Assembly: GCA_014904985.1 (NCBI GenBank) | Contig: MU128947.1 | Coordinates: forward strand, 215,771 to 279,770 | Reading direction: 5' to 3' | DNA length: 64,000 nt | Source: Hydnum rufescens UP504 | Lineage: Eukaryota > Basidiomycota > Agaricomycetes > Cantharellales > Hydnaceae | Part shown: positions 12,561 to 28,415 of the stretch, piece after piece | Numbering within the stretch: position 1 is the stretch's first letter | Layout of the letters: the number at the start of each line of letters is the position of its first letter | Notes under the pieces: generated by a model | The model's input: only the letters and a program-made list of their open reading frames with translations | What the model was told of the DNA's origin: nothing | The model's database searches: none | Position numbers and translations under genes: made by a program

Positions 12561-12907
12561 ATAAGCGGATGCAATTTTCAATCGCCTGCTGTTCGCCAAA
12601 CTCGCATGCGTCACGTGTCCGCTACCGTAAAGCTTGGATAATGTTAGCCAACGAAGGAGAAAAGAGCGTCGGAACAGCAGAACGGAATTATTGGCGCCTA
12701 TTGAGAAGGTACGCCCCGCCACCCGGATATTGCCGTTTTCATAACTACGGATCCTATATTGTGTCTTGTGGCGCAGATGACTAATGGTGGCTTCAGGCTC
12801 GGCTTTGTTTTGGCACGAACAGGAACATTCACGAATGGCACAAATGAACCATTCTCGCGATCGTCACCACACAAATATACGACAATTTTCTTGTAGATAG
12901 GGTCTGT
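12561..12907. other. Intergenic upstream of PUS1
   Basis: Contains the PUS1 5' region and the 3' end of the phosphoesterase gene. No gene or repeat seen. Confidence 0.55.
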
Positions 12908-14212
12908 TTAGAACACATGCGGCATAGGTAGGGTTTGGATCGTGTCCCTCTTTTCCTCTTGAATCAAGTGCTCAAAGGTGGATGAGAACTCAACTCGGGG
13001 GGTCAAGTAGTCCAAGCCCCACAAGTTCGCCAAAAACGCCGGGATCGACGTGTGGGTGTAGACGCCCCCGTTGTTCTGTCCCTCGTGCTCGATCAAACCC
13101 TCTCCGACCCACGGCGAGACTAGCAACGCCGGAACGCGAACCCCCAGGCGGGTGAAGTCGAATGTCACAGGCTTCCCATCTGGGGCGATCTCAGTGTATG
13201 TGAGATCGTCTCCTGGTGGGACGCCAACCGGGGGGGGAACGTGGTCTCCGAACCCACCGTTCTCGTCAAAAGTGATGATGAAGAGCATCTCGTCCCACTG
13301 AGGAGAGGATCGAAGAGCTTCGTAGATGGTCTTGAGGAAGATCTGACCGTCATATGCAGAGCTGGAAGGATGGAAGGATTGAAGCTTGCAGCATTCAGGG
13401 TTGATGTAAGTGAATTGGGGGAGGGTGCCAGCCCTGGCATCCATGTAGAATTGGCCGAGGGTCTTGACATTGGTTTGGGTGGCGCCACTTGACGCGGTCC
13501 AAGAGTAGAACAATGCGTCGGGAAGGAAACCCGAGGTGTTGGAGTAATTGATCCAACTGATTCCGTTTTCCGAGAGCTGTTGGAAGATGGAGCGCTGGGG
13601 GATGGCGGAGACATTGAACGCAAGGTCATTCTTGCCGTGGCCGTGCGAGGTGCCTGAGGTGAGGTAGGCGCGGTTCGGGTTGGTGGGACCAGGGACAGCG
13701 CAGAACCACTTGTCAAAGAGGACGTAGTTCTGTGCAAGGGTTCGGAGGACGGGGATATCCCATTCGTTCCAGTATTGGATAGTCTGACCAGCGAGGCTGA
13801 CATTGACATTATAGGTAAGGGCTTGTGCAGTCACGAAGCCTTGCATGGTCTCCGGAGATGAGTCGGAGGGGTGGAATGTGCCAAAGACTTCCATGTTGTT
13901 CCCGCTGATACTGTGGCTTGGATCATCTACGCTGACGTTGGGGAGTGTGGGGGTGGCACAGACGGTGCCCCCAGTGGAAGCAGAGATGTTGGCGGGGTTG
14001 CAGTAGTTGCGTTTGTTGACAAGGTTGTCGATATCGCTGGAGTACGAGAAGCCACCAGCAACGGTGTCAAATGACCTGTTCTCCAGAACGAGGACAACTA
14101 CGCTCTTGATACGGCTATTCAAGTACGACTCGTCATCGGGGCCAGACTGACTTCCCCTGGTTAACGAGCCGAGGGATAAAAACAGGGCGAAGAATGAAAG
14201 AATCACCACCAT
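12908..14212 (-). CDS. Secreted phosphoesterase (phospholipase C / acid phosphatase family)
   Basis: About 434 aa in one uninterrupted frame. The first ATG in frame is at 14212; translation from there begins MVVILSFFALFLSLGSL, a good signal peptide or membrane anchor. The family signature ENRSFD follows at about residues 45-50, near the catalytic metal site of the PF04185 phosphoesterases (bacterial phospholipase C and AcpA, fungal acid phosphatases). Further family features: VLFDKWFCAVPGPTNPNR, TSGTSHGHGKND, FIITFDENGGFGDHVPPP (a conserved metal-binding Asp-Glu-Asn block) and RVPALLVSPW. Substrate, phospholipid or other phosphoester, cannot be told. There are several N-glycosylation sequons. 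The lack of introns stands out against its intron-rich neighbours and may mean acquisition by transfer or retroposition, or just family history. Confidence 0.88.
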   Translation of the reverse strand: MVVILSFFALFLSLGSLTRGSQSGPDDESYLNSRIKSVVVLVLENRSFDTVAGGFSYSSDIDNLVNKRNYCNPANISASTGGTVCATPTLPNVSVDDPSHSISGNNMEVFGTFHPSDSSPETMQGFVTAQALTYNVNVSLAGQTIQYWNEWDIPVLRTLAQNYVLFDKWFCAVPGPTNPNRAYLTSGTSHGHGKNDLAFNVSAIPQRSIFQQLSENGISWINYSNTSGFLPDALFYSWTASSGATQTNVKTLGQFYMDARAGTLPQFTYINPECCKLQSFHPSSSAYDGQIFLKTIYEALRSSPQWDEMLFIITFDENGGFGDHVPPPVGVPPGDDLTYTEIAPDGKPVTFDFTRLGVRVPALLVSPWVGEGLIEHEGQNNGGVYTHTSIPAFLANLWGLDYLTPRVEFSSTFEHLIQEEKRDTIQTLPMPHVF

Positions 14213-15197
14213 GGCTGGGATGGGCCGCAAGACTCGGAGACCAGGAAGCCAGATCACGTATTAGGGAAGCCGTTATTTATGCAGAGAGGATACACGTGCG
14301 TTGATGGAATCGTAGCAAGGGTTGTCGAACTACGTGGATTCGAACGCGAATCCGGGGAAACACCAACTACCAAGGGCAGAATTCGTGCCAGGAGCTATGT
14401 GTGGCCTACTGCACCGGCGCCATGCAGGATTTGCACCCTTGCAAGCTCTATTGGTAGGCGGGTATCGGGGCCCACTAATTTTAGCCAAAAAACGTTGGGT
14501 AAAATCAGCTTCGAACAGGATGAAAATGTAAGGAAGCGGTCTGTAATCGACACAGAACGCCCTTGTAGCCCGATGCACCATAGACATGAGAAATAGAACG
14601 TAGGAGGTTTGAGGAGCTTATTTCCGGCCCTGGTGTATTACCTTTTATGGTAATAAAGATTCTGCGTCATTAGGCTCGCATCCTGGACCTGCTTGAGCGT
14701 ATATTCTCAAGCCTACATCTCGTGAGACCCGGGCTTGAGGCGTTGGCTACTGAAACTGCAGCCCGATTGGAAGATATATTGAGGACGGTCGAGGTCCAAG
14801 TGTGCATGACGCCACGGCACGTTCGTCATCGAAATCGATTATTCTTTATTAGGATTACTTACAGGATGGCGTCAGCCTTCAAAGATACGGAACGCAAAGA
14901 CATAACATCCCGTCCGACATCCAATGACCCTTCTACGCCAACTGATGTACCTGGAATGGTTAAGGCATCTCCCTTAGCCTCTCTATCAATAGCATAAGAA
15001 TCGTGAACCATTCCGATGTACATAAACAATCAGCCACGGATTACATAATCCGGCAAGTAGCGCCACTCTCCTATGTACTTCAGACCGGGGCTTGCAGTCA
15101 GTAGGTGTTTATTTATCCGTCACATGCGTCTCCCGCCTTTCTTATCCTCCTTTTTTGAGGCTTCCAAATCTGAATTAATTGTAGACGGGCCAGCGCG
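14213..15197. other. Intergenic between phosphoesterase and TTI1
   Basis: Divergent promoter region for the phosphoesterase (-) and TTI1 (+). No convincing gene. A B-box-like GTTCGAATCC occurs on the minus strand near 14335-14345, but no tRNA cloverleaf can be folded around it. Confidence 0.55.
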
Positions 15198-18100
15198 ATG
15201 TCAACTCTGTTTGCCCGCCCCGACGGCGATGACGACTTAGGAAATGACAAGGCTCGCAGGGCATTCTCATCAGTGAGTAGCCCAATATTATCATGCGTGA
15301 TATGGACGAATAACCTCCCTCCAAGTACTTAGCTCAAGGCCATCTGCGTCCCTCTCCTCGGCTTATCCATTGTAACACCGTCTAACACAGCAAGAACAAT
15401 TGAACTACTCGGAAACCTCATCATCGTACTGAAAAATATCTCAGACTCACCGAGTATCCTCACGCCAGCTCTCATCCAATACACATTCTTCCCTCTGTCG
15501 TCGTTGCTTCGACGGAATGACATCAAAACCATCCCAGATCAAGTACTCGAGCGTATTTTTCTCTCCTTGGAGCAGCTGTGTATCCCCTGGTGGTGGACGT
15601 ATGATGCCCAGGTATGGGAGCAGATCGTTCTTCTGACGGGGTCAGTCCTAGCGCCTTCCAACCGTGGAGAGAAAGACCGAGACGATCATACACGAGAGGC
15701 TGCTTGTATGTGCCTCTGGCAACTTTTGCGACCTCGCAGTCCTGAAGAGGAGGCAGCTCTGGGTCCAACTGCCTCGCAGGACGCACAACATCGCAGCGAC
15801 ATGTTTCGTGACTATGCGGTTACCCCGAAGTTCTTCCCTACACTCGGCCAGCTTGTCAACAATCTCTTACTCTCTGCTTTCTCACCCCACATGCCCCTCC
15901 AACTCATTTCCCTTCGCCTAATTCGCCTCGTCATCGCCGAATATCTTGGGCCTACTTATGCGCCGACAATCTTGCCTGGTGTTGTCAGCTCCATGTGCAA
16001 GATTCTCATGGGGCGACAGTCCGGTGCAAGGGGCTGGCAGAATGGAGAGGTGATAGAAGCGGCTAGCAGCGTTCTGGATGTGATCATCGTCAACAGTATT
16101 TGTGACGACGTGTGTATCGCAGATAGGGCCGTCAGAGGCCCCGTGAGTGGGATCGAGGAACTTGTTGACTTGGGGGATCCTCAAGGACCATCGGCTGCCA
16201 GTCCTTCCCCCACTACACCCGAGCCACAGAGTGGATCCCCCTTTGCGTTTCATCGCACTTCTTCATGGCTCAATGCCACCGCATCCCAATTGCATATCGC
16301 CATCAATACCCTCACGCCTCTTGTGAATCACCCCACCACCAAGGCCCTCCTCGCGTTCTCCGAGTTGTGCTCCAATGTGCTGGCCAGGACGCTGCTGACG
16401 ATGACACCCACACATCGGTTGCTTCTGTCCAACCTCCTCACGTTATCCATCTCCCCACATCCCGTTGTATCTCTTCGTACGCGATCAGCTTTAATTGCTC
16501 TTCTCAACCCTCAACTACTCCAAATCCTCATCGACATGACCCAAGTCAACATGGTGTCCCTCCCTCTACTCGTCCCTACCCACTCGGACACAAAGGTTCA
16601 ACACCTCGCCCGACAGGTCGAGGCCGTATGCCTTATTTCCCGGGAAAAGGCCATGCACCCGATAGCCATTGGTCTGGCCAGCCTCCTCGGCCCCACAGGC
16701 GGCATCGAAAAATGGGGATACAATCTTCTCAATGTACTCGATTTCACCACTCCAGCTATTGTCCCCCTCTCAACGCAACAGCTCCTCGAGGCAGGGTCAG
16801 CAGAATATTCAGTCACGGGTTCTCAAAATTTAAACTTTCCTGCACTGGAACTCAGGCAGCTCTCCTCGCGTGAGACATATACCGCCCTCGAGAAAATGTT
16901 CCGTGCACTGGGAAGAGTTGGGGGCGAGAAATGTCTGTTCGCCGTCGAATGGTTTGTTGAGCGCGGAATGCAGGGGGGAACACGGACCGAGGTGGCGGCA
17001 CTGTGGTCTGCATGTCGTCTACTTGAGGGAGTGGGAGACATCGAATTGGGTGCGGAGACCAGTAATGCACTCGAGCAGCGTGGAAAGCGACTGGAAAAGG
17101 CATGTCGATGGATCGTCAAAACCATGGCAGAAACTTTGGATGAGCAGAGGGATGACGATCCCGGAGAGGTGAAAATTTCAGACACCGACTTGATGGACTC
17201 TGACACTGTGGTAGTTGACTATAAAAAAGGCGTCACGCAGCTGACTACCATCTTGGACCTCGGAAAAGGTTCGTCTTCATCTTCATCCACGCCACGGCTT
17301 CGCGAATCGCGCAAGAATCTGCATTCAACATTGTGTTTACATCTTATTGCCGTCTCTACCTCACTGCTTGCCCAGAAATCACGGCCACTTCTCATGCATG
17401 CCCTTTATCCTCTCATACAATGCCTAGTATCTCCAGATCCTCTCGTCGTATCGACGGCTCAGGCCACACTCCACGTCGTCACAAATGCCGCCGCATATGC
17501 CTCCCCATCAAACCTCGTCCTTGCCAACTTTGACTATGCTTTGAACAGCGTGTCACTCCATCTGACACGTTCCAGATTCGACATTCGGGCGACCAAAGTA
17601 CTCGTCATTCTTGTGCGGCTTGTGGGCCGTGCGGTGGTCGAGCGGGCGGGGGACGTTGTTGAGGAATGCTTCGATCGCTTGGACGAATATCATGGATACG
17701 GTGTTGTAGTCGAGGGACTTGTTCAAGTCCTAGCAGAGGTCGTCAATGTTGTGAAACCAGACGATGACGACACAGAGGCGGGTCCCAATGCCAAAGACAG
17801 TCGGGCCGCACGTCTTCGAGCGAACGACGCATTTTCCAGAGGTGATGCGCGCTTCGCGGGGCTTTTGCAGTGGTTCGACCACCGTCACGATCACGATCCA
17901 CTTGGGGAGGAAGAGGATTTTGGCCCGGTTCCCCAGCATGCATGGGGTCAACCCACCGATGCAGGGGACGAAGGAGCAGACGCAGACGCACTCCCTCCTG
18001 CGGAAGACGCACCGCCCCCTTCGACGCCGCTGCAAGCTTTGACTCAACAAATCGTGTCTCGCTCAATATACTTTCTACCGCATTCCTCATCTTTCATTCG

Positions 18101-18803
18101 ATCTCGGATCTTATCACTCTTGGCTGCGTCGGTCCCAATTCTCAAAACAGTGCAGTCGACCCTCCTCCCCGCTATCCACAAAGCATGGCCATTCATCGTG
18201 AATCGACTCTCAGACAGTGAACCCTTTGTTGTGACAGAGGCGGCGGCCCTAGTGGAGGCACTGGCCGTTCATGTGGGGGATTTCATGACACGGCGTATCT
18301 GGGAGGATGTGTGGCCCCGATTTCGCAAGATACTCCAACAGCTCGAAGACGCCGATTTGAAAAGTGCTTTGGCACGACGAGGACGACTGAATCCAGGTAT
18401 GGCGACTACAACCCCGCTGACGGCGTATTCGACTTCGCATCGTCTGTACCGTTCGATGGTGTCCACAGTGACGGGCATCGTACGTGGCATAGATCTTACA
18501 GATGCCCTGGCCTGGGAGATAACCATCGCCTTCCGGCGCTTCTTGAATTCCTCGCCTATGGTACATGGTGAATTACAAGCTGTGGCTAGGGAGCTGTACG
18601 TCGCCCTGGGAAGACATAATCCGGACATGGTGTGGCTCGTACTTTGCGGTACGGCTGGGACAGATCCTCTATGGTCGTCTTCTGCGGCATGGGACAAGGA
18701 AGATGACATTGGCCACTTGGCGTTCCCTCGTCATTTATTCCAGGAGCGATGGGACATCATCGATAATGCGCGAATCGTGCTGAATGTACTCTCCACACCA
18801 TAG
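15198..18803 (+). CDS. TTI1: TEL2-interacting protein 1 homologue (TTT complex)
   Basis: HEAT-repeat subunit of the Tel2-Tti1-Tti2 co-chaperone, which stabilises PIKK kinases (TOR, ATM/Tel1, ATR/Mec1) with Hsp90. Exon 1 (15198-15272) starts ATGTCAACTCTG; intron 15273-15332; exon 2 (15333-18803) is one long frame. Total about 1181 aa, right for the family. N-terminal LKAICVPLLGLSIVTPSNT, LTPALIQYTFFPLSSLLRR and the following helical repeats match the TTI1 N-terminal pattern; the C-terminal third (LSDSEPFVVTEAAALVEALAVHVGDF and on) is again HEAT-like. Between them is an acidic, disordered insert near 17750-18010. No frame defects over 3.5 kb. The identification is by overall pattern, so somewhat less certain than for enzyme genes. 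RHEB lies just downstream on the same strand. Confidence 0.8.
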
Positions 18804-19140
18804 GAAAAGCAATCACACCGCAAATTATCATTATGGGAAATTCTTCGGGATCGACGAATACGTTGGATTGGAATCCCTCAGAGGAAATTCGGTAGCCTTG
18901 GCTAATGCGGCCGGGCGATGTTGACGCGGCATTCCACTTATCCTATTGTTGTTTCCGTTTCCATCGGTACATGTATTGCCTAGGGACCCCCTGGTCTGGA
19001 TAGATGAGATCCCGCTGTGTTCTAAGGTTTAGTTTCGCCTCTGATGAAAAAAATAAACGTGAAAAGTTGTACTGTATAGGCCGTATTCCGGGTGTATACA
19101 TAAGTGCCGTCCCCCCCTTCGTTGCCATCTCACAATCATC
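18804..19140. other. Short spacer between TTI1 and RHEB
   Basis: 3' end of TTI1 and the RHEB promoter on the same strand. No gene or repeat seen. Confidence 0.55.
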
Positions 19141-19980
19141 ATGGCAAGCAACGATTCCCTCTTTCGCAGACGCAAGATAGGTCTGCCTTCCTTCGTACCA
19201 TTGTCTGGATCCAGACCCTCATTCCCTCGCTTTTCCAGCTGTTTTGGGCTCCCGATCGGTCGGTAGGTCCCCCCAGCCGAATTACTGTAAAGGGTTTTCA
19301 AAAACCGCGTTTTGACCGTCCTTGAGTCCCCCAGGGAAGTCATCACTCGTCACCCAGTTCATCGAGAACAAGTTCGTTCCGCAGTACTATCCCACCATCG
19401 AAAACACCTTCACCAAGGCAATAAAGCACAACGGCCAAGAGTACGAGTGCGACATCATCGACACCGCTGGCCAAGACGAGTACAGTCCCCTCAGCTCCCG
19501 GCATGCGATAGGGATACATGGCTATGTGCTTGTCTACTCGGTAGCCAGCCGTAACTCATTCCACATGGTCCGAATCATCCATGACAAAATCGTCAACCAG
19601 TCTGGGATGGCCTCAATCCCATGTGTTGTAGTGGGGCAGAAGAACGATCTCGTTGAGGACAGGTGTGTATATGCAGCATCTTCTTTCTACTGACATAACA
19701 ATACAGTAACTGGAACAGTTCAGACAATAGACAAGTGCCCGCCGCAGAAGGAAAGAAGCTCGCCGACGCATTGGGGTCAGCTTGGGTGGAGACCAGCGCG
19801 CGGCAGAATACGAATATCGGTGAGTACCTGGACTTAATATTGGCTTGCCCTTTTTTTTTTTTGGCTCAACCTCCGCCTACATTCTCAGCCAAAGTATTCG
19901 ACCTTGCTCTTGGGGAGATCGAAAAGACGGTCCCCACCGGATCCACAGAGGCGAGGAAGGGCGGGTGTGTTGTCATGTGA
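19141..19980 (+). CDS. RHB1: Rheb-type small GTPase
   Basis: Ras-superfamily switch that activates TORC1 when GTP-bound. Exons 19141-19180, 19239-19262, 19335-19662, 19731-19819 and 19889-19980 give 190 aa. P-loop AVLGSRSVGKSS is split over two introns; the Arg after the first Ser is the Rheb hallmark where Ras has Gly. Switch I YPTIENTFTKAI, switch II DTAGQDEYSPLS, HGYVLVYSV, base-recognition motif VGQKNDL and ETSARQN follow. The C-terminus is CVVM, a CaaX farnesylation box, preceded by a short linker. The second exon is a 24-nt micro-exon. The intron before the last exon has a 12-T run. There is no frame defect. Confidence 0.95.
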
Positions 19981-20473
19981 AAAGCATGCCCAGGTTCTCT
20001 TTCACGCGGACGGCTATCAAGGTCACATCCACAGATAGAGTTATATAGATTGGCGAGAGGCAAGGTATAGACGCAAGGTATAGACGCGATTTGAACCTGA
20101 ACGCGGGTGATGTCGCACCCTCAGATGTCCACTATGAAGATGGAGAACCAAGCATCGAAGAATCGAACGCTTTGATGTGCGTATCATTACCCCTCAGGAA
20201 TTGCCTTCGACGGTACCGGCATCTGCGTAATACGTATGTCATCACAGGTGCGTGGGGGCAGTTTTGGGATCCGCACGGAACATATTCACTGGTGTCTGAA
20301 AGGGCGTTAAAACACTTGTGAAAGCTTGACCGCTGTTTTGCGTAGAGACCCGATAATTGTAGGATGCGTTAGGTACACTTAATGTTATACCACCGATAAA
20401 CTTTTACATGATTTAAAAACCCATTCCCCTTATTCCAAGGCCTTGCTATGTTTTGTCTCCCCACAGCCAGGTG
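19981..20473. other. Convergent intergenic region
   Basis: Between the 3' ends of RHEB (+) and PEX6 (-). Holds one short direct repeat (GCAAGGTATAGAC twice near 20060-20088). No gene seen. Confidence 0.55.
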
Positions 20474-24729
<4,256 letters not shown>

Positions 24730-26419
24730 TCCTCAAAGCTCTTGGGTCAAATTTGAGGGCCTCGAGATGCAGCGCTGGGTTAGAAGGTCCCGGAATTTTT
24801 CCCGGGCGTGACAAGAATAGCGAATATTCGTTCGATTCAGCAGAAAATCTGGCCCGAGGAGGGGTCAGGTCGTGCTAATGTGTATAACCGGAAGCAAATT
24901 GGACTCGCACGCTTGCTTTCCGGATCCACAGCCCACAACAGTTTTCGTCACAATAAGCATTCCTCATACGAACGCTTCAAACGTTTTGATAATAGGCTTT
25001 CACATTGCTCAGAGCTCGGCCATAAGTCATCCGTAAACCCTCGAGAACAGTGGTAAGCTTCCCAACGCCACTGACGCATTATGAGGTTAACAGATAGATC
25101 GAGTGCTATTCAACCTCGATCTTGGCGATACCTCTTCAATTCAACCTGAAAAATGGTTGTCGTTGCCAGAGAATCTCTCACCTGAAGTGCCTACCAAATT
25201 AAACTATACCCGGGCCCAGCAATTTGGAATCCATTGCTCCATGGCATGGCTTAACATGGTTGTTGATGACAAAATCAACTACGAGGCGATGACGCTAGAG
25301 TGTAGGAAGGATGAATCAGGGCCCCAGGATAGCGAGATACGTCCCTGGGGACCGATCCCGTGAAACAACGACTAGTGACGTCAAGAAAGCCCAGAAAACT
25401 TGAAGTCAATTCACAGCCCTGGTGGATACGAGGCCACGAACGATGTCACACATCAAGTGCGATATTCCTGAGTAGATCAGCACCTTCCCGTAGCAGAGCG
25501 ATAAAGGGAATCCCTCTACTACTGCCGCCGATGTATCTTTCCTTCCACCTCATGTTGACGCCATAGGGATTCAGCGGAAAATCATCCAAGGTTGAACCCT
25601 CTGATCCGTTGTCGCCATGCTGATACTCTCTGCAGTTATAATCAGGTATAGCAAGAGTGGGACGAAAATGTGGATGTGCGAGTGCCTGCTGATCCCCAAG
25701 AATCGGGAGGTTTCTTTCCCTGCACGGATCAAATGAGGTCCTCTTGCTCCAACGAGTCACCAGGAAGGACTCGCATCCAGTCTGGTATCTTTCCTATGTG
25801 CAGATGGCGGAGTGGGCATTACTGTTGGTGGCTCGAAACTTACACCTACGGCGACCAGTCTGGATGACTTATATCGACTACAACATCAGCATATATATCG
25901 GCGATCCGTCTGGTGGATTTCATGATGTGTTCATATGCATGTCGTGCTTCGAGAGCCATCGTTCGCAAGCCGGCCCTGGCGCTTTTACATAATCGATTTA
26001 TGGGTAAAGCTTTTTACCCGTAGTAAGGCGACGTTGTTCTATCAAATCGATACCAGCTATGACTGGGTTCAGTGCCAAGATGAAATTCTATTTCCCCGCC
26101 CTCCTGAATTAACACCTATTGCGCGAAGTATGAAGATTATCTGTGCACTCGGGATGCCTAGGAGGGCGCACCACCTTCAGTCATTTCATCCTATGCATTA
26201 CCCGCCGTCGCTTTTCATCCAAAAAACACATGGATTCCTTTGCATAGTTCAGCCGCGTTTCAGGATATGTATTCACCATTGGCCGCTTGTATAATTAGGG
26301 GTTTCTTTCCGATGGCTTGGTGGGACAATCTTGTAGTGAGTTCTCGCCAGAGTGAGGATATTTTCTGAACTGGAAAGTCATGATCTTAAGAAGACACTGC
26401 TAAGTGCTTCAACCACTGG
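24730..26419. other. Gene-poor stretch upstream of PEX6
   Basis: No recognisable gene. Two open frames have plausible protein-like composition but no known motif: plus 25103-25363 (87 codons) and minus 25446-25760 (105 codons, containing NPYGVNMRWKERYIGGSSRG). Either may be an exon of an unknown or decayed gene. I can place no consistent splice structure around them. Confidence 0.4.
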
Positions 26420-26901
26420 AGATTCAAGATGCCATCGGGATCGACCAGGTATATTCCGCCAGATCTTGCAATGTCGCTCCGCAACATTTCCTATCTGCCA
26501 GATCTTAAGCGATTGGGACGCGATAGGGATCTACCTCACTATTACTGGATGGCCCCACGAGATCCCCCCAAATCTCGCTCCGTCACTCAACTGCCAGTGC
26601 GTCCCCGATTGTCTTTCACATCTCGACCACCAGGAAGAAGTGGTTTTTCAGATGATTGAGGATGCCATACCGATTTATCGTCCACTGGCAGCCGAGCGGC
26701 CCGCTGTATTTAGGTCGCTCTCTCGCCTACATTTCGAATATTCTTTCCAATCTTCGTCGTATACACGAAACTCTTCTGGCCATTCAAGAGGCAATGAACT
26801 TGCGCAGACGCCTTGCAACGGAACATCCCGCCCTTCCCAGATATGAGATGTCAGGAGGATGCGCTGTTGATGCAAAAGAAGTCGAAGACCTTGGTCGATA
26901 G
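26420..26901 (+). pseudogene. Decayed C-terminal end of a TPR-array gene
   Basis: Frames on the plus strand resemble the repeat units of the big TPR gene at 59.8-62.4 kb, which lies on the other strand. Matches: DLAMSLRNISY near 26463; VVFQMIEDAIPIYRPLAAERPAVF near 26640; an IQEAMNLRRRLATEHPALP unit near 26785-26835; and the terminal MRCQEDALLMQKKSKTLVDR followed by a stop at 26899-26901. The last two correspond in order to the last two units of the intact gene. At least three frames are needed to read it, and upstream units are missing, so it is a relic. Confidence 0.7.
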
Positions 26902-27674
26902 ACGTATGTGCACTATGTGGTTTTCATACATCTGCATGCTCCGCGTGCGTACCCCATATCCCGCGGCCACATTATCCGACTCTTTATCGCATGGCGTTCT
27001 CTCAGTTCCCTCTCGTTTTTCCGGAGGCACACTGAATAGCTGTGGAGACACTGCGGAGGTGATATTTTGGTCTCTGGAGCGCAGTTCGGTTCCATTGGGA
27101 GCACCTGGAGAAGCCAGCCAGATCTCTCCCGCGCGTTTAGGACCTGGTGGATGTCATGCATGAAGAGAAGCCAGACCGTCGTGACGAGCATCATCAGACC
27201 ATAGAAAGGGCGTTCGTTCAAGGTTTCCGCGCTGGCGGCGTTGCTTGACAAGATTCAAGAAACGCTGGTAGCTTTCCGCGCTGCGGTCCTGCACTTTTCA
27301 TATTCGTTTTTCCTCCGCTGTTGCCTGTGTCCCTATCGACGAACGACGTGACTCAAATGTGACACCGACAGGAACGTCTTTGAAAATACATCCGAGTGCA
27401 ACGATCAGGGATATTGATATTGAGGGGTAATCTCAGATATGGGTTTCCAGATTCAGGGATACACTCGTGTTCCTCGAGGGGTGTCAAATGCCGACCCCGA
27501 CACCTCTCGCACTTTGGTGCAGCTTGCATGCGAATCCACGCTCTTAAGGTTGGGATCAGGGTGGAAATAGGCGGCCCGATTCTTTACTGACGGGATTGGC
27601 CGGACTCTCGCTTCTCCAGCTATTTATCGCTAAGATAAATTAACCGTTTTGTGTCGCTTGACATCTCGGGGCAT
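26902..27674. other. Intergenic
   Basis: No gene, RNA or repeat recognised. The last part should include the promoter of the small gene starting at 27675. Confidence 0.5.
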
Positions 27675-28415
27675 ATGTCTACAACGAACCTGCGAGAGTT
27701 CTCGGACAGCTCTAGTCAATTATCCCCAGTGGAAAGCACTTCCACGACGGGAGCCGCTACCACTCAGCTGACGCTGTCCGATTATGATGCTCAAAATTTT
27801 TCGGTCACTGCTGCGGATGGCGTGGTGCTCTATGTCGTATACACGGCTCAGGACGAGGCATTTCCCTCCAACCCGACATACGTCTCCAGGCCGCGCCGTA
27901 CTTCGCAACCCAGCAACCGAACAAAACTTGACATCGTCGCAAAACTTCAGTACGGCGATGATGGTCAGGGGATCGTAGAGTATAATGGGGAGATGTCTTC
28001 ACTCCAAGCCTTTCTCCCCAGTAAGACGTGGCCACGGTACGTCACGATACCATTTTCTGTGGCACCGTAGGATCTGACGATTATATTTTTTTATCTTTCA
28101 GGTCTCGCATAATGTATACCCCTCATGGAGAATGGAAATGGACTGCAAAGTGGTCTATTGGGGGATACCGACCAATTGTTTGCCCATTTCGTCTCCTTTG
28201 TCGTTAACAATTTTGGATTTACTCCTATCCTCCCTCTGCAGCTCTACAATTCGAATCGAGTAGCCATAGTCACATGCAGTCGGCACCCCTCTCTTTTCAA
28301 ATCGAATCCACCAACCCTTACCATCGCCATGGACGCAATGCAATATTTGGACAGAATCATCATCGGCTACATCGTCAGCTTGCGGGATCACAAGATGTTG
28401 ACGGAGGAGTATTGA
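27675..28415 (+). CDS. Small DUF6593-like protein
   Basis: Three exons: 27675-28036, 28102-28177 and 28242-28415; introns 28037-28101 and 28178-28241 are clean GT-AG. Product is about 203 aa. The N-terminal 35 residues are Ser/Thr-rich. Then come LTLSDYDAQNFSVTAADGVVLYVVYT, KLDIVAKLQYGDDGQGIVEY, GEWKWTAKWSIGG, LYNSNRVAIVTCSRH, and a last strand LTIAMDAMQYLDRIIIGYIVSLRDHKM. This beta-rich layout, with a hydrophobic final segment that names a 'D-I-I' core, resembles the DUF6593 family common and expanded in agaricomycetes, which has no known function. In-frame GTG codons lie upstream, but the first ATG is at 27675. No signal peptide. Family assignment is from pattern memory, hence moderate. Confidence 0.65.

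Noticed and set aside
14330..14460. tRNA-like sequence with a B-box (GTTCGAATCC on the minus strand) and complementary GCCTAC/GTAGGC words
   Set aside because: No T-arm, anticodon arm and acceptor stem can be folded together at the right spacing.
15523..18709. Many minus-strand and shifted frames of 60-200 codons across TTI1
   Set aside because: Shadows of the long TTI1 frame, without independent motifs.
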